A stretch of DNA of 64,000 nucleotides from Acanthosepion esculentum (Eukaryota > Mollusca > Cephalopoda > Sepiida > Sepiidae). The position numbers and the translations under genes are program-made. The stretch's first letter is position 1. Every line of letters starts with the position of its first letter. Positions 1-15,559 of the stretch are shown in pieces. The stretch covers positions 5,491,501 to 5,555,500 of the forward strand of contig CAXIWW010000817.1 in NCBI GenBank assembly GCA_964036315.1, given 5' to 3'. The notes under the pieces were generated by a model. It ran no database searches and was not told the DNA's origin. It saw only the letters and a list, made by a program, of their open reading frames with translations.

Positions 1-3000
1 AATCTTATATTAGACGCTCAAATATGGACCGGAAACCAACAGATCAGAGGCCATGCTGCTGGACGTAGTATATCTTTTTAATATTAGACGCTCAAATATG
101 CACCAGAAACCAAGCGATCAGAAACAGGGCTGCTGGACGTAGTGTATCATCTTACACAAGACGCTCAAATATGGACCTGAAGCCAACAGCTCAGAGGCCA
201 TGCTGCTAGGCGTAGTCTAAAATCTTACATTAGACGCTCAAATATGGACCGGAAACCAACAGATCAGAGGCCATGCTGCTGGGCGTAGTTTATCGTTTAC
301 ATTAGACGGTCAAATATGCACCAGAAACCAAGAGATCAGAAACAGGGCTGCTGGACGTAGTGTATCATCTTACATTGGACGCTCAAATATGGACCGGAAG
401 CCAAGAGGTCAGAGGCAATGCTGCTGGACATAGTTTATCTTTTTACATTAGACGCTCAAATATGCATCAGAAACAAGAGATCAGTATCATGGCTGCTGGA
501 CGTAGTGTATCATCTTACACAAGACGGTCAAATATTGACCGGAAGCCAAGAGGTCAGAGGCCATGCTGCTGGGCGTACTCTAAAATCTTACATTAGACGC
601 TCAAATATGGACCGGAATCCAACAGATCAGAGGCCATGCTGCTGGTCGTAGTTTATCTTTTTATATTAGACGCTCAAATATGCACCAGAAACCAACAGAT
701 CGGAATCATGGCTGCTGCACGTAGTGTATCATCTTACACAAGACGCTAAAATATCGACCGGAAACATACAGGTCAGAGGCCATGCTGCTGGACGTAGTCT
801 AAAATCTTATATTAGACGCTCAAATATGGACCGGAAACCAACAGATCAGAGGCCATGCTGCTGGACGGAGTATATCTTTTTACATTAGACGCTCAAATAT
901 GCACAAGAAACCAAGAGATCAGAAACAGGGCTGCTGGACGTAGTGTATCATCTTACAAAAGACTCTCAAATATGGACCGGAAGCCAACAGGTCAGAGTCC
1001 ATGCTGCTGGTCGTAGTCTAAAATCTTACATTAGAGGCTCAGATATGGACCGGAAACCAACAGATCAGAGGCCATGCTGCTGGTCGTAGTTTATCGTTTA
1101 CATTAGACGGTCAAATATGCACCAGAAACCAAGAGATCAGATACAGGGCTGCTAGACGTAGTGTATCATCTTACACTAGACGCTCAAATATGGACCGGAA
1201 GCCAACAGGTCAGAGGCCATGCTGCTGGGCGTAGTCTAAAATCTTACATTAGACTCTCAAATATGAACCGGAAACCAACAGATCAGAGGCCATGCTGCTG
1301 GACGTAGATTATCTTCTTACATTAGACGCTCATATATGCACCAGAAACCAAGAGATCAGAAACAGGGCTGCTGGACGTTGTGTATCATATACACAAGACG
1401 CTCAAATACGGACCGGAAACCAAGAGTTCAGAGGCCATGCTGCTGGACGTAGTCTAAAATCTTACATTAGACGCTCAAATATGGGCCGGAAACCAACAGA
1501 TGAAAGGCCATGCTGCTGGACGTAGTTTATCTTTTTACATTAGACGCTCAAATATGCACCAGAAACCAAGAGATCAGAAACAGGGCTGCTGGACGTAGTG
1601 TATCATCTTACACAAGACGCTAAAATATGGACCGGAAGCCAACAGGTCAGAGGCCATGCTGCTGGATGTAGTCTAAAATCTTATATTAGACGCTCAAATA
1701 TTGACCGGAAACCAACAGATGAGAGGCCATGCTGCGGGACGTAGATTATCTTTTTACATTAGACGCTCAAATATGCAACAGAAACCAAGAGATCAGAAAC
1801 AGGGCTGCTGGACGTAGTGTATCATCTTACACAAGACGCTCAAATATGGACCGGAAGCCAACAGGTCAGAGGTTATGCTGCTGGACGTAGTCTAAAATCT
1901 TATATTAGATTCTCAAATATGCACCAGAAACCAACAGATCAGAATCATGGCTGCTGGACATAGTGTATCATCTTACACAAGACGTTCAAATATGAACCGG
2001 AAGCCAACAGGTCAGAGGCCATGCTGCTGGACGTAGTCTATAATCTTACATTAGACGCTCAAATATGGACCGGAATCCAACAGATCAGAGGCCATGCTGC
2101 TGGACGTTGTTTATCTTTTTACATTAGACGCTCAAATATGCACCAGAAACCAAGAGATCAGAAACAGAGCTGATGGAAGTAGTGTATCATCTTACACAAG
2201 ACGCTCAAATATGGACCGGAAGCCAACAGGTCAGAGGCTATGCTGCTGGACGTAGTCTAAAATCTTATATCAGACGATCAAATATGGACCGGAAACCAAC
2301 AGATCAGAGGCCATGCTGCTGGACGTAGTATATCTTTTTACATTAGACGCTCAAATATGCACCAGAAACCAAGAGATCAGAAACAGGGCTGCTGGACGTA
2401 GTGTATCATCTTACACAATACGCTCAAATATGGACCGGAAGCCAACAGGTCAGAGGACATGCTGCTGGACGTAGTCAAAAATCTTACATTAGACGCTCAA
2501 ATATGGACCGGAAACCAACAGATCAGAGGCCATGCTGCTGGACGTAGTTTATCTTTTTACATTAGACGCTCAAATATGCACCAGAAACCAACAGATCAGA
2601 AACATGGCTGCTAGACGTAGTGTATCATCTTACACAAGACGCTCAGATATGGTCCGGAAGCCAACAGGTCAGAGGCCATGCTGCTGGACGTAGTCTAATA
2701 TCTTACATTAGGTTCTCAAATATGGACCGGAAACCAACAGATCAGAGGCCATGCTCCTGGACGTAGTTTATCTTTTTACATTAGACGCTCAAATATGCAC
2801 CAGAAACCAAGAGATCAGAAACAGAGCTGATGGAAGTAGTGTATCATCTTACACAAGACGCTCAAATATGGACCGGAAACCAACAGATCAGAGGCCATGC
2901 TGCTGGTCATAGTTTATCTTTTAACATTAGACGCTCAAATATGCAACAGAAACCAACAGATCAGAATCATGGCTGCTAGACGTAGTGTATCAACTTACAC

Positions 3001-6000
3001 AAGACGCTCAGATATGGTCCGGAAGCCAACAGGTCAGAGGCCATGATGCTGGACGTACTTTATCTTTTTACATTAGACGCTCAAATATGCACCAGAAACC
3101 GAGTGATCAGAAACAGTGCTGCTGGACGTAGTGTATCATCTTACACAAAAATGCTCAAATATGGACCGGAAGCCAACAGGTCAGAGGCTATGCTGCTGGA
3201 CGTAGTCTAAAATCTTATATTAGACGCTCAAATATGGTCCGGAAACCAACAGATCAGAGGCCATGCTGCTGGACGTAGTTTATCTTTTTACATTAGACGT
3301 TCAAATATGCACCAGAAACCAACAGATCAGAATCATGGCTGCTGGACGTAGTGTATCATCTTACACAAGACGCTCAAATATGGACCGGAAGCCAAGAGGT
3401 CAGAGGCCATTCTGCTGGACGTAGTCTAAAATCTTACATTAGACGCTCAAATATGGACCGAAAAGCAACAGATCAGAGGCCATGCTGCTGATCGTAGTTC
3501 ATCTTTTTACATTAGACGCTCAAATATGCAACAGAAAACAACAGATCAGAATCATGGCTGCTACACGTAGTGTATCATCTTACACAAGACGCTCAGATAT
3601 GGTCCGGAAGCCAACAGGTCAGAGGCCATGCTGCTGGACGTATTCAAAAATCTTACATTAGACGCTCAAATATGGACCGGAAACCAACAGATCACAGGCC
3701 ATTCTGCTGGACGTAGTTTATCTTTTTACATTAGACGCTCAAATATGCACCAGAAACCAAGAGATCAGAAACAGGGCTGCTGGGCGTAGTGTATCATCTT
3801 ACACAAGACGCTCAAATATGGACCGGAAGCCAACAAATCAGAGGCCATGCTGCTGGACGTAGTTTATCTTTTTACATTAGACGCTCAAATATGCACCAGA
3901 AAACAAGAGATCAGAAACAGGGCTGCTGGACGTAGTGTATCATCTTACACAAGACGCTCAAATATGGACCGGAAGCCAACAGGTCAGAGGCTATGCTGCT
4001 GGACGTAGTCTAAGATCTTATATTAGAGTCTCAAATATGCACCAGAAACCAACAGATCAGAATCATGCCTGCTGGACATAGTGTAACATCTTACACAAGA
4101 CGCTCAAATATGAACCGGAAGCCAAGAGGTCAGAGTCCATGCTGCTGGACGTAGTCTAAAATCTTACATTAGACGCTCAAATATGAACCGGAAACCAACA
4201 GATCAGAGGCATTGCTGCTGGTCGTAGTTTATCTTATTACATTAGACGCTCAAATATGCACCAGAAACCAACAGATCAGAATCATGGCTGCTAGACGTAT
4301 TGCATCATCTTACACAAGACGCTCAGATATGGTCCGGAAGCCAACAGATCAGAGGCAATGCTGCTGGACGTAGTCTAAAATCTTATATTAGACGCTCAAA
4401 TATGCACCAGAATCCAAGAGATCAGAAACAGGGCTGCTAGACGTAGTGTATCATCTTACACAAGACGATCAGATATGGTCCGGAAGCCATCAGGTCAGAG
4501 GCCATGCTGCTGGACGTAGTCTAAAATCTTACATTAGACGCTCAAATATAGACCGGAAACCAACAGATCAGAGGCCATGCTTCTGGACTTAGTATATCCT
4601 TTTACATTAGACGCTCAAATATGCACCAGAAACCAAGAGATCAGAAACAGGGCTGCTGGACGTAGTGTATCATCTTACACAAGACGCTGAAATATGGACC
4701 GGAAGCCAACAGGTCAGAGGCTATGCTCCTGGACGTAGTCTAAAATCTTATATTAGACGCTCAAATATGGACCGGAAACCAACAGATCAGAGGCCATGCT
4801 GCTGGACGTACTTTATCTTTTTACATTAGACGCTCAAATATGCACCAGAAACCAAGAGATCAGAAACAGGGCTGCTGGACGTAGTGTATCATCTTACACA
4901 AGATGCTCAAATAGGGACCGGAAGCCAGCAGGTCAGAGGCTATACTGCTGGTCGTAGTCTAAAATCTTATATTAGACGCTCAAATATGGACCGGAAACCA
5001 ACAGATCAGAGGCCATGCTGCTGGACGTAGTATATCTTTTTACATTAGACGCTCAAATATGCATCAGAAACAAGAGATCAGTATCATGGCTGCTGGACGT
5101 AGTGTATCATCTTACACAAGACGGACAAATATTGACCGGAAGCCAAGAGGTCAGAGGCCATTCTGCTGGGCGTAGTCTAAAATCTTACATTAGACGCTCA
5201 AATATGGACCGGAATCCAACAGATCAGAGGCCATGCTGCTGGACGTAGTTTATCTTTTTATATTAGACGCTCAAATATGCACCAGAAACCAACAGATCAG
5301 AATCATGGCTGCTGGACGTAGTGTATCATCTTACACAAGACGCTAAAATATCGACCGGAAACATACATGTCAGAGGCCATTCTGCTGGACGTAGTCTAAA
5401 ATCTTATATTAGACGCTCAAATATGGACCGGAAACCAACAGATCAGAGGCCATGCTGCTGGACGTAGTATATCTTTTTACATTAGACGCTCAAATATGCA
5501 CAAGAAACCAAGAGATCAGAAACAGGGCTGCTGGACGTAGTGTATCATCTTACAAAAGACTCTCAAATATGGACCAGAAGCCAACAGGTCAGAGGCTATG
5601 CTGCTGCACGTAGTCTAAAATCTTATATTAGACGCTCAAATATGGACCGGAAACCAACAGATCAGAGGCCATGCTGCTGGTCGTAGTATATCTTTTTACA
5701 TTAGACGCTCAAATATGCACAAAATACCAAGAGATCAGAAACAGGGCTGCTGGACGTAGTGTATCATCTTACACAAGACGCTCAAATATGGACCTGAAGC
5801 CAATAGCTCAGAGGCCCTGCTGCTAGGCGTAGTCTAAAATCTTATATTAGACGCTCAAATATGGACCGGAAACCAACAGATCAGTGTCCATGCTGCTGTA
5901 CGTAGCTTATCTTTTTACATTAGACGGTCAAATATGCACCAGAAACCAACAGATTAGAATCATGGCTGCTGGACGTAGTGTATCATCTTACACAAGACGC

Positions 6001-7347
6001 TCAAATATGGACCGGAAGCCAACAGGTCAGAGGCCATGCTGCTGGTCGTATTCTAAAATCTTACATTAGAGGCTCAAATATGGACCGGAAACCAACAGAT
6101 CAGAGGCCATGCTGCTGGACGTAGTTTATCTTTTACATTAGACGGTCAAATATGCACCAGAAACCAAGAGATCAGAAACAGGGCTGCTGGACGTAGTGTA
6201 TCATCTTACACTAGACGCTCAAATATGGACCGGAAGCCAACAGGTCAGAGGCCATGCTGCTGGACGTAGTCTAAAATCTTACATTATACGCTCAAATATG
6301 AACCGGAAACCAACAGATCAGAGGCCAAGCTGCTGGACGTAGTTTATCTTTTTACATTAGACGCTCAAATATGCACCAGAAAACAAGAGATCAGAAACAG
6401 GTCTGCTGGACGTAGTGTATCATCTTACAGAAGACGCTCAAATATTGACCGGAAGCCAACAGGTCAGAGGCCATGCTGCTGGGCGTAGTCTAAAATCTTA
6501 CATTAGACGCTCAAATATGAACCGGAAACAAACAGATCAGAGGCCATGCTGCGGGACGTAGATTATCTTTTTACATTAGACGCTCAAATATGCACCAGAA
6601 ACCAAGACATCAGATAAAGGGCTGCTGGACATTGTGTATCATATACACAAGACGCTCAAATACGGACCGGAAACCAAGAGTTCAGAGGCCATGCTGCTGG
6701 GCATAGTCTAAAATCTTATATTAGACGCTCAAATATGGACCGGAAACCAACAGATCAGAGGCCATTCTGCTGGACGTAGTATATCTTTACATTAGACGCT
6801 CAAATATGCACAAAATGCCAAGAGATCAGAAACAGGGCTGCTGGACGTAGTGTATCATCTTACACAAGACGCTCAAATATGGACCTGAAGCCAACAGGTC
6901 AGAGGCAATGCGGCTGGACGTAGTCTAAAATCTTACATTGGACGCTCAAATATTGTCCGGAAACCAACAGATCAGAGGCCATGCTGCTGTACGTAGCTTA
7001 TCTTTTTACATTAGACGCTCAAATATGCACCAGAAACCAACACATCAGAATCATGGCTGCTGGACGTAGTGTATCATCTTACACAAGACGCTCAGATATG
7101 GTCCGGAAGCCAACAGGTCAGAGGCCATGCTGCTGGGCGAACTTTATCTTTTTACATTAGACGCTCAAATATGCACCAGAAACCGAGTGATCAGAAACAG
7201 GGCTGCTGGACGTAGTGTATCATCCTACACAAAAATGCTCAAATATGGACCGGAAGCCAAGAGGTCAGAGTCCATGCTGCTGGTCGTAGTCTAAAATCTT
7301 ACATTAGAGGCTCAAATATGGACCGGAAACCAACAGATCAGAGGCCA
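1..7347 (+). repeat. Satellite A, + oriented arm (73 bp monomers)
   Basis: A continuous tandem array of 72-74 bp monomers; successive CAAATATG anchors fall at 19, 93, 166, 239 and 311. Three subtypes alternate. One reads CACCAGAAACCAAGAGATCAG and leads to GTGTATCATCTTACACAAG. The second reads GACCGGAAGCCAACAGGTCAG and leads to CTAAAATCTTACATTAG. The third reads GACCGGAAACCAACAGATCAG and leads to TTATCTTTTTACATTAG. Together they make a trimer of about 219 bp, interrupted by dimers. Because 219 is a multiple of 3, short frames of 60-77 codons stay open; these are not genes. No unique sequence interrupts the array. The array is certain; any centromeric or other role is unknown. Confidence 0.95.
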
Positions 7348-7363
7348 TGCTGCTGGCCTCTGA
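7338..7363. repeat. Palindromic strand-switch point of satellite A
   Basis: The satellite changes strand here. The arms TCAGAGGCCA (7338-7347) and TGGCCTCTGA (7354-7363) are perfect reverse complements around the 6-nt loop TGCTGC. Left of this point every monomer is in + orientation and right of it every monomer is in - orientation, so the hairpin sits at the centre of a very large imperfect inverted repeat with arms of at least 7.3 kb. The monomer subtypes on the two sides do not mirror each other beyond the first bases. This argues for a join between two different parts of the array rather than a recent fold-back copy. Confidence 0.9.
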
Positions 7364-10300
7364 CCTGTTGGCTTCCGGACTATATCTGAGCGTCTTGTGT
7401 AAGATGATACACTAAATCTAGCAGCCATGATTCTGATCCGTTGGTTTCTTGTGCTTATTTGAGCGTCTAATGTAAAAAGATAAACTACGTCCAGCAGCAT
7501 GGCCTCTGATCTGTTGGTTTCCGATCCATATTTGAGCGTCTAATGTAAGATTTTAGACTACGTCCTGCAGCATGGCCTCTGATCTCTTGGTTTCCGGTCC
7601 GTATTTGAGCGTCTTGTGTATATGATACACAAAGTCCAGCAGCCCTGTTTCTGATCTCTTGGTTTCTGGTGCATATTTGAGCGTCTAATGTAAAAAGATA
7701 ATCTACGTCCAGCAGCATGGCCTCTGACCTGTTGGTTTCCTGTTCATATTTGAGTGTCTAATGTAAGATTTTAGACTACGTCCAGCAGCATGGCCTCTGA
7801 CCTGTTGGCTTCCGGTCCATATTTGAGCGTCTTCTGTAAGATGATACACTACGTCCAGCAGACCTGTTTCTGATCACTTGTTTTCTGGTGCATATTTGAG
7901 CGTCTAATGTAAAAAGATAAACAACGTCCAGCAGCATGGCCTCTGATCTGTTGGCTTCCGGACCATATTTGAGCGTCCAATGTAAGATTTTAGACTACGT
8001 CCAGCCGCATTGCCTCTGAACTGTTGGCTTCCGGTCCATATTTGAGCGTCTTGTGTAAGATGATACACTACGTCCAGCAGCCCTGTTTCTGATCTCTTGG
8101 TATCTTGTGCATATTTGAGCGTCTAATGTAAAAAGATATACTACGTCCAGCAGCATGGCCTCTGATCGGTTGGTTTCCGGTCCATATTTGAGCGTCTAAT
8201 ATGAGATTTTAGACTACGTCCACCAGCATGGCCTCTGATCTCTTGGTTTCCGGTCCATATTTGAGCCTCTAATGTAAGATTTTAGACTAGGACCAGCAGC
8301 ATGGACTCTGACCTCTTGGCTTCCGGTCCATATTTGACCCTCTTGTGTAAGATGATACACTACGCCCAGCAGACATGATTCTGATCTGTTGGTTTCTGGT
8401 GCCTATATGAGCGTCTAATATAAAAAGATAAACTACGTCCAGCAGCATGGCCTCTGATCTGTTGGTTTCCGGACCATATTTGAGCGTCCAATGTAAGATT
8501 ATAGACTCCGTCCAGCCGCATTGCTTCTGACCTGTTGGCTTCAGGTCCATATTTTGAGCGTCTTGTGTAAGATGATACACTACGTCCAACAGCCCTGTTT
8601 CTGATCTCTTGGTATCTTGTGCGTATTTGAGCGTCTAATGTAAAGATATACTACGTCCAGCAGCATGGCCTCTGATCTGTTGGTTTCCGGTCCATATTTG
8701 AGCGTCTAATGTAAGATATTAGACTACGTCCAGCAGCATGGCCTCTGACCTGTTGGCTTCCGGACTATATCTGAGCGTCTTGTGTAAGATGATACACTAC
8801 GTCCAGCAGCCCTGCTTCTGATCTCTTGGTATCTTGTGCATATTTGAGCGTCTAATGTAAAAAGATATACTAAGTCCAGAAGCATGGCCTCTGATCTGTT
8901 GGTTTCCGGTCCATATTTGAGCCTCTAATGTAAGATTTTAGACTACGACCAGCAGCATGGCCTCTGACCTGTTGGCTTCCGGTCCATATTTGACCTTCTT
9001 GTGTAAGATGATACACTACGTCCAGCAGCCATGATTCTGATCTGTTGGTTTCTGGCGCCTATATGAGCGTCTAATGTAAAAAGATATACTACATCCAGCA
9101 GCATGGCCTCTGATCTGTAGGTTTCCGGTCCATAATTGAGCGTCTAATATAAGATTTTAGACTACTTCCAGCAGCATGGCCTCTGATCTCTTGGTTTCCG
9201 GTCCATATTTGAGCCTCTAATGTAAGATTTTAGACTACGACCAGCAGCATGGACTCTGACCTCTTGGCTTCCGGTCCATATTTGACCCTCTTGTGTAAGA
9301 TGATACACTACGTCCAGCAGACTGTTTCTGATCTCTTGGTTTCTTGTGCATATTTGATCGTCTAATGTAAAAAGATATACTACATCCAGCAGCATGGCCT
9401 CTGACCTGTTGGCTTCCGGACCATATCTGAGCGTCTTGTGTAAGATGATACACTTCGTCTAGCAGCCATGATTCTCATCTGTTGGTTTCTGGTGCATATT
9501 TGAGCGTCTAATGTAAAAAGATAAACTACGGCCAGCAGCATGGACTCTGATCTGTTGGTTTCCCGACCATATTTGAGCATCTAATGTAAGATTTTAGACT
9601 ACGTCGAGCCGCATTGCCTCTGACCTGTTGGCTTCATGTCCATATTTGAGCGTCTTGTGTAAGATGATACACTACGTCCAGCAGCCCTGCTTCTGATCTC
9701 TTGGTATCTTGTGCATATTTGAGCGTCTAATGTAAAAAGATATACTACGTCCAGCAGCATGGCCTCTGATCTGTTTGTTTCCGGTCCATATTTGAGCCTC
9801 TAATGTAAGATTTTAGACTACGACCAGCAGCATGGCCTCTGACCTGTTGGCTTCCGGCCCATATTTGAGCGTCTTGTGTAAGATGATACACCACGTCCAG
9901 CAGCCGTGATTCTGATCTGTTGTCTTCTTGTGGATATTTGAGCCTCTAATGTAAAAAGATAAACTACGTCCTGCAGCATGGCCTCTGATCTGTTGGTTTC
10001 CGGTCCATATTTGAGCGTCTAATGTAAGATATTACACTACGTCCAGCAGCATGGCCTCTGAACTCTTGGTTTCCGGTCCATATTTGAGCGTCTTGTGTAA
10101 GATGATACACAACGTCCAGCAGCCCTGTTTCTGATCTGTTGGTTTCCTGTTCATATTTGAGCGTCTAATGTAAGATTTTAGACTACGTCTAGCAGCATGG
10201 CCTCTGACCTGTTGGCTTCCGGTCCATATTTGAGCGTCTTCTGTAAGATGATACACTACGTCCAGCAGCCGTGATTCTGATCTGTTGGCTCCTGGTGGAT

Positions 10301-13300
10301 ATTTCAGCCTCTAATGTAAAAAGATAAACTACGTCCAGCAGCATGGCCTCTGATCTGTTGGTTTCCGGTCCATATTTGAGCGTCTAATGTAAGATTTTAG
10401 ACTACGTCCATCAGCATTGCCTCTGACCTGTTGGCTTCCGGTCCATATTTGAGCGTCTTGTGTAAGATGATACACTACGTCCAGCAGCCCTGTTTCTGAT
10501 CTCTTGGTTTCTGGTGCATATTTGACCGTCTGATGTAAAAGATAAACTACGCCCAGCAGCATGGCCTCTGATCTCTTGGTTTCCGGTCCATATTTGAGCC
10601 TCTAATGTAAGATATTAGACTACGACCAGCAGCATGGCCTCTGATCTCTTGGCTTCCGGTCCATATTTGAGCGTCTTTTGTAGGATGATACACTACGTCC
10701 AGCAGCCATGATTCTGATCTCTTGGTTTCTGGTGCATATTTGAGCGTCTAATGTAAGATTTTAGACTACGTCCAGCCGCATTGCCTCTGACCTGTTGGCT
10801 TCCGGTCCATATTTGAGCGACTTGTGTAAGATTATACACTACGTCCAGCAGCCCTGTTTCAGATCTCTTGGTTTCTGGTGCATATTTGAGCGTCTAATGT
10901 AAAAAGATATACTACGTCCAGCAGCATGGCCTCTGATCTGTTGGTTTCCGGTCCATATTTGAGCGTCTAATGTAAGATTTTAGACTACGTCCAGCAGCAT
11001 GGCCTCTGACCTGTTGGCTTCCGGACTATATCTGAGCGTCTTGTGTAAGATGATACACTACGTCTAGCAGCCATGATTCTGATCTGTTGGTTTCTGGTGC
11101 ATATTTGAGCGTCTAATGTAAAAAGATAAACTACGTCCAGCAGCATGGCTTCTGATCTGTTGGTTTCCGGTCCATATTTGAGCGTCTAATGTAAGATTTT
11201 AGACTACGTCCAGCAGCATGGCCTCTGAACTCTTGGTTTCCGGTCCGTATTTGAGCGTCTTGTTTATATGATACACAAAGTCCAGCAGCCCTGTTTCTAA
11301 TCTCTTGGTTTCTGGTGCATATTTGAGCGTCTAATGTAAAAAGATAATCTACGTCCAGCAGCAGGTCTCTGATCTGTTGGTTTCCGGTTCATATTTGAGC
11401 GTCTAATGTAAGATTTTAGACTACGCCCAGTAGCATGGCCTCTGACCTGTTGGCTTCCGGTCTATATTTGAGCGTCTTCTGTAAGATGATACACTACGTC
11501 CAGCAGACCTGTTCCTGATCACTTGCTTTCTGGTGCATATTTGAGCGTCCAATATAAAATGATAAACTACGTCCAGCAGCATGGCCTCTGATCTGTTGTT
11601 TTCCGGTTCATATTTGTGCGTCTAATGTAATATTTTAGACTACATCCAGCAGCATGGCCTCTGATCTGTTGGCTTCCGGTCCATATGTGAGCGTCTTGTG
11701 TAAGATGATACACTACGTCCAGCAGCCCTGTTTCTGATCTCTTGGTTTCTGGTGCATATTTGACCGTCTAATGTAAAAGATAAACTACGACCAGCAGCAT
11801 GGACTCTGACCTGTTGGCTTCCGGTCCATATTTGAGCGTCTTGTGTAAGATGATACACTACGTCCAGCAGCAATGATTCTGATCTGTTGGTTTCTGGTGC
11901 ATATTTGAGCGTCTAATTTAAAAAGATAAACTACGTCCAGCAGCATGGCCTCTGATCTGTTGGCTTCCGGACCATATTTGAGCGTCCAATATAAGATTTT
12001 AGACTACGTCCAGCCGCATTGCCTCTGACCTTTTGGCTTCAGGTTCATATTTGAGCCTCTTGTGTAAGATGATACACTACGTCCAGCAGCCCTGCTTCTG
12101 ATCTCTTGGTATCTTGTGCATATTTGAGCGTCTAATGTAAAAAGATATACTACGTCCAGCAGCATGGCCTCTGATCTGTTGGTTTCCGGTCCATATTTGA
12201 GCCTCTAATGTAAGATTTTAGACTACGACCAGCAGCATGGACTCTGACCTCTTGGCTTCCGGTCCATATTTGACCCTCTTGTGTAAGATGATACACTACG
12301 TCCAGCAGACATGATTCTGATCTGTTGGTTTCTGGTGCCTATATGAGCGTCTAATATAAAAAGATAAACTACGTCCAGGAGCATCGCCTCTGATCTGTTG
12401 GTTTCCGGACCATATTTGAGCGTCCAATGTAAGATTTTAGACTACGTCCAGCCGCATTGTTTCTGACCTGTTGGCTTCAGGTCCATATTTGAGCGTCTTG
12501 TGTAAGATGATACACTACGTCCAGCAGCCCTGTTTCTGATCTCTTGGTATCTTGTGCATATTTGAGCCTCTAATGTAAACATATACTACGTCCAGCAGCA
12601 TGGCCTCTGATCTGTTGGTTTCAGGTCAATATTTGAGCGTCTAATACAAGATTTTAGACTACGTCCAGCAGCATAGCATCTGACCTGTTAGATTCCGGTC
12701 CATATTTGAGCGTCTTGTGTAAGATGATACACTACGTCTAGCAGCCATGATTCTGATCTGTTGGTTTCTGGTGCATATTTGAGCGTCTAATGTAAAAAGA
12801 TAAACTATGTCCAGCAGCATGGCCTCTGATCTGTTGGTTTCCGGTCCATATTTGAGCGTCTAATGTAAGATTTTAGACTACGTCCAGCAGCATGGCCTCT
12901 GACCTGTTGGCTTCCGGTCCATATTTGAGCGTCTTGTGTAAGATGATACATTACGTCCAGCAGCCCTGTTTCTGATCTCTTGATTTCTGGTGCATATTTG
13001 AGCGTCTAATGTAAAAAGATAAACTACGTCCAGCAGGATGGCCTCTGATCTGTTGGTTTCCGGTCCATATTTGAGCGTCTAATGTAAGATTTTAGACTAC
13101 GTCCAGCAGCATGGCCTCTGACCTGTTGGCTTCCGATCCATATTTGAGCGTCTTGTGTAAGATGATACATTACGTCCAGCAGCCCTGTTTCTGATCTCTT
13201 GGTTTCTGGTTCATATTTGACCGTCTAATGTAAGAGATAAACTACGTCCAGCAGCATGTCCTCCGATCTGTTGGTTTCCGGTCCATATTTGAGCCTCTAA

Positions 13301-15559
13301 TGTAAGATTTTAGACTACGACCAGCAGCATGGACTCTGACCTCTTGGCTTCCGGTCCATATTTGAGAATCTAGTGTAAGAAGATACACTACGTCCAGCAG
13401 ATATGATTCTAATCTGTTGGTTTCAGGTGCATATTTGAGCATCTAATGTAAAAAGATAAACTCCGTCCAGCAGCATGGCCTCTGATCTGTTGTTTTCCGG
13501 ACCATATTTGAGCGTCCAATGTAAGATTTTAGACTACGTCCAGCCGCATTTCCTCTGACCTGTTGGCTTCCCGTCCATATTTGAGCGTCTTGTGTAACAT
13601 GATACACTACGTCCAGCAGCCCTGTTTCTGATCTGTTGGTTTCTGGTGCATATTTGAGCGTCTAATGTAAAAAGATATACTACGACCAGCAGCATGGCCT
13701 CTGATCTGTTGGTTTCCGGTCCATATTTGAGCGTCTAATGTAAGATTTTAGACTACGCCCAGCAACATGGCCTCTGACCTGTTGGCTTCCGGTCCATATT
13801 TGAGCGTCTTGTGTAAGATGAGACACTACGTCCAGCAGCCCTGTTTCTTATCTCTTGGTTTCTGGTGCATATTTGACCGTCTAATGTAAAAGATAAACTA
13901 CGTCCAGCAGCATGGACTCTGATCTGTTGGTTTCCGGTCCATATTTGAGCCTCTAATGTAAGATTTTAGACTACGCCCAGCAACATGGCCTCTGACCTGT
14001 TGGCTTCCGGTCCATATTTGAGCGTCTTGTGTAAGATGAGACACTACGTCCAGCAGCCCTGTTTCTGATCTCTTGGTTTCTGGTGCATATTTGAGCGTCT
14101 AATGTAAAAAGATAAACTACGCCCAGCAGCATGGCCTCTGATCTGTTGGCTTCCGGTCCATATTTGAGCGTCTTGTGTAAGATGATACACTACGTCCAGC
14201 AGCCCTGTTTCTGATCTCTTGGTTTCCTGTCCATATTTGAGCGTCTAATGTAAGATTTTAGACTACGTCCAGCAGCATGGCCTCTGACCTGTTGGCTTCC
14301 GGACCATATCTGAGCGTCTTGTGTAAGATGATACACTACGTCTAGCAGCCATGATTCTGATCTGTTGGTTTCTGTTGCATATTTGAGCGTCTAATGTAAA
14401 AAGATAAATTACGACCAGCAGCATGGCCTCTGATCTGTTGGTTTCCGGTCCATATTTGAGCGTCTAATGTAAGATTTTAGACTACGTCCAGCAGCATGGC
14501 CTCTGAACTCTTGGTTTCCGGTCCGTATTTGAGCGTCTTGTCTATATGATACACAACGTCCATCAGCCCTGTTTCTGATCTCTTGGTTTATGGTGCATAT
14601 TTGAGCGTCTAATGTAAAAAGATAATCTACGTCCAGCAGCATGGCCTCTGATCTGTTGGTTTCCGGTTCATATTTGAGCGTCTAATGTAAGATTTTAGAC
14701 TACCACCAGCAGCATGGCCTCTGACCTGTTGGCTTCCGGTCCATACTTGAGCGTCTTCTGTAAAATTATACACTACGTCCAGCAGACCTGTTTCTGATCT
14801 CTTGTTTTCTGGTGCATATTTGAGCGTCTGATGTAAAAAGATAAACTACGTCCAGCAGCATGGCCTCTGATCTGTTGGATTCCGGTCCATATTTGAGCGT
14901 CTAATGTAAAAGGTAAACTACGTGCAGCAGCATGGCCTCTGATCTGTTGGTTTCCGGACCATATTTGAGCGTCCAATGTAAGATTTTAGACTACGTCCAG
15001 CCGCATTGCCTCTGACCTGTTGGCTTCAGGTCCATATTTGAGCGTCTTGTGTAAGATGATACACTACGTCCAGCAGCCCTGTTTCTGAACTCTTGGTATC
15101 TTGTGCATATTTGAGCGTCTAATGTAAAAAGATATACTACGGCCAGCAGCATGGCCTCTGATCTGTTGTTTTCCGGTCCATATTTGAGCGTCTAATATAA
15201 GATTTTAGACTACCTCCAGCAGCATAGCCTCTGACCTGTTGGCTTCCGGTCCATATTTGAGCGTCTTGTGTAAGATGATACACTACGTCCAGCAGCCCTG
15301 TTTCTGATCTCTTGGTTTCTGGTGCATATTTGAGCGTCTAATGTAAAAAGTTAAACTACGTCCAGCAGCATGGCCTTTGATCTGTTGGTTTCCGGTCCAT
15401 ATTTGAGCGTCTAATATAAGATTTTAGACTACGTCCAGCAGCATGGCCTCTGACCTGTTGGCTTCCGGACCATATCTGAGCGTCTTGTGTAAGATGATAC
15501 ACTACGTCTAGCATCCATGATTCTGATCTTTTGGTTTCTGGTGCATATTTGACCGTCTA

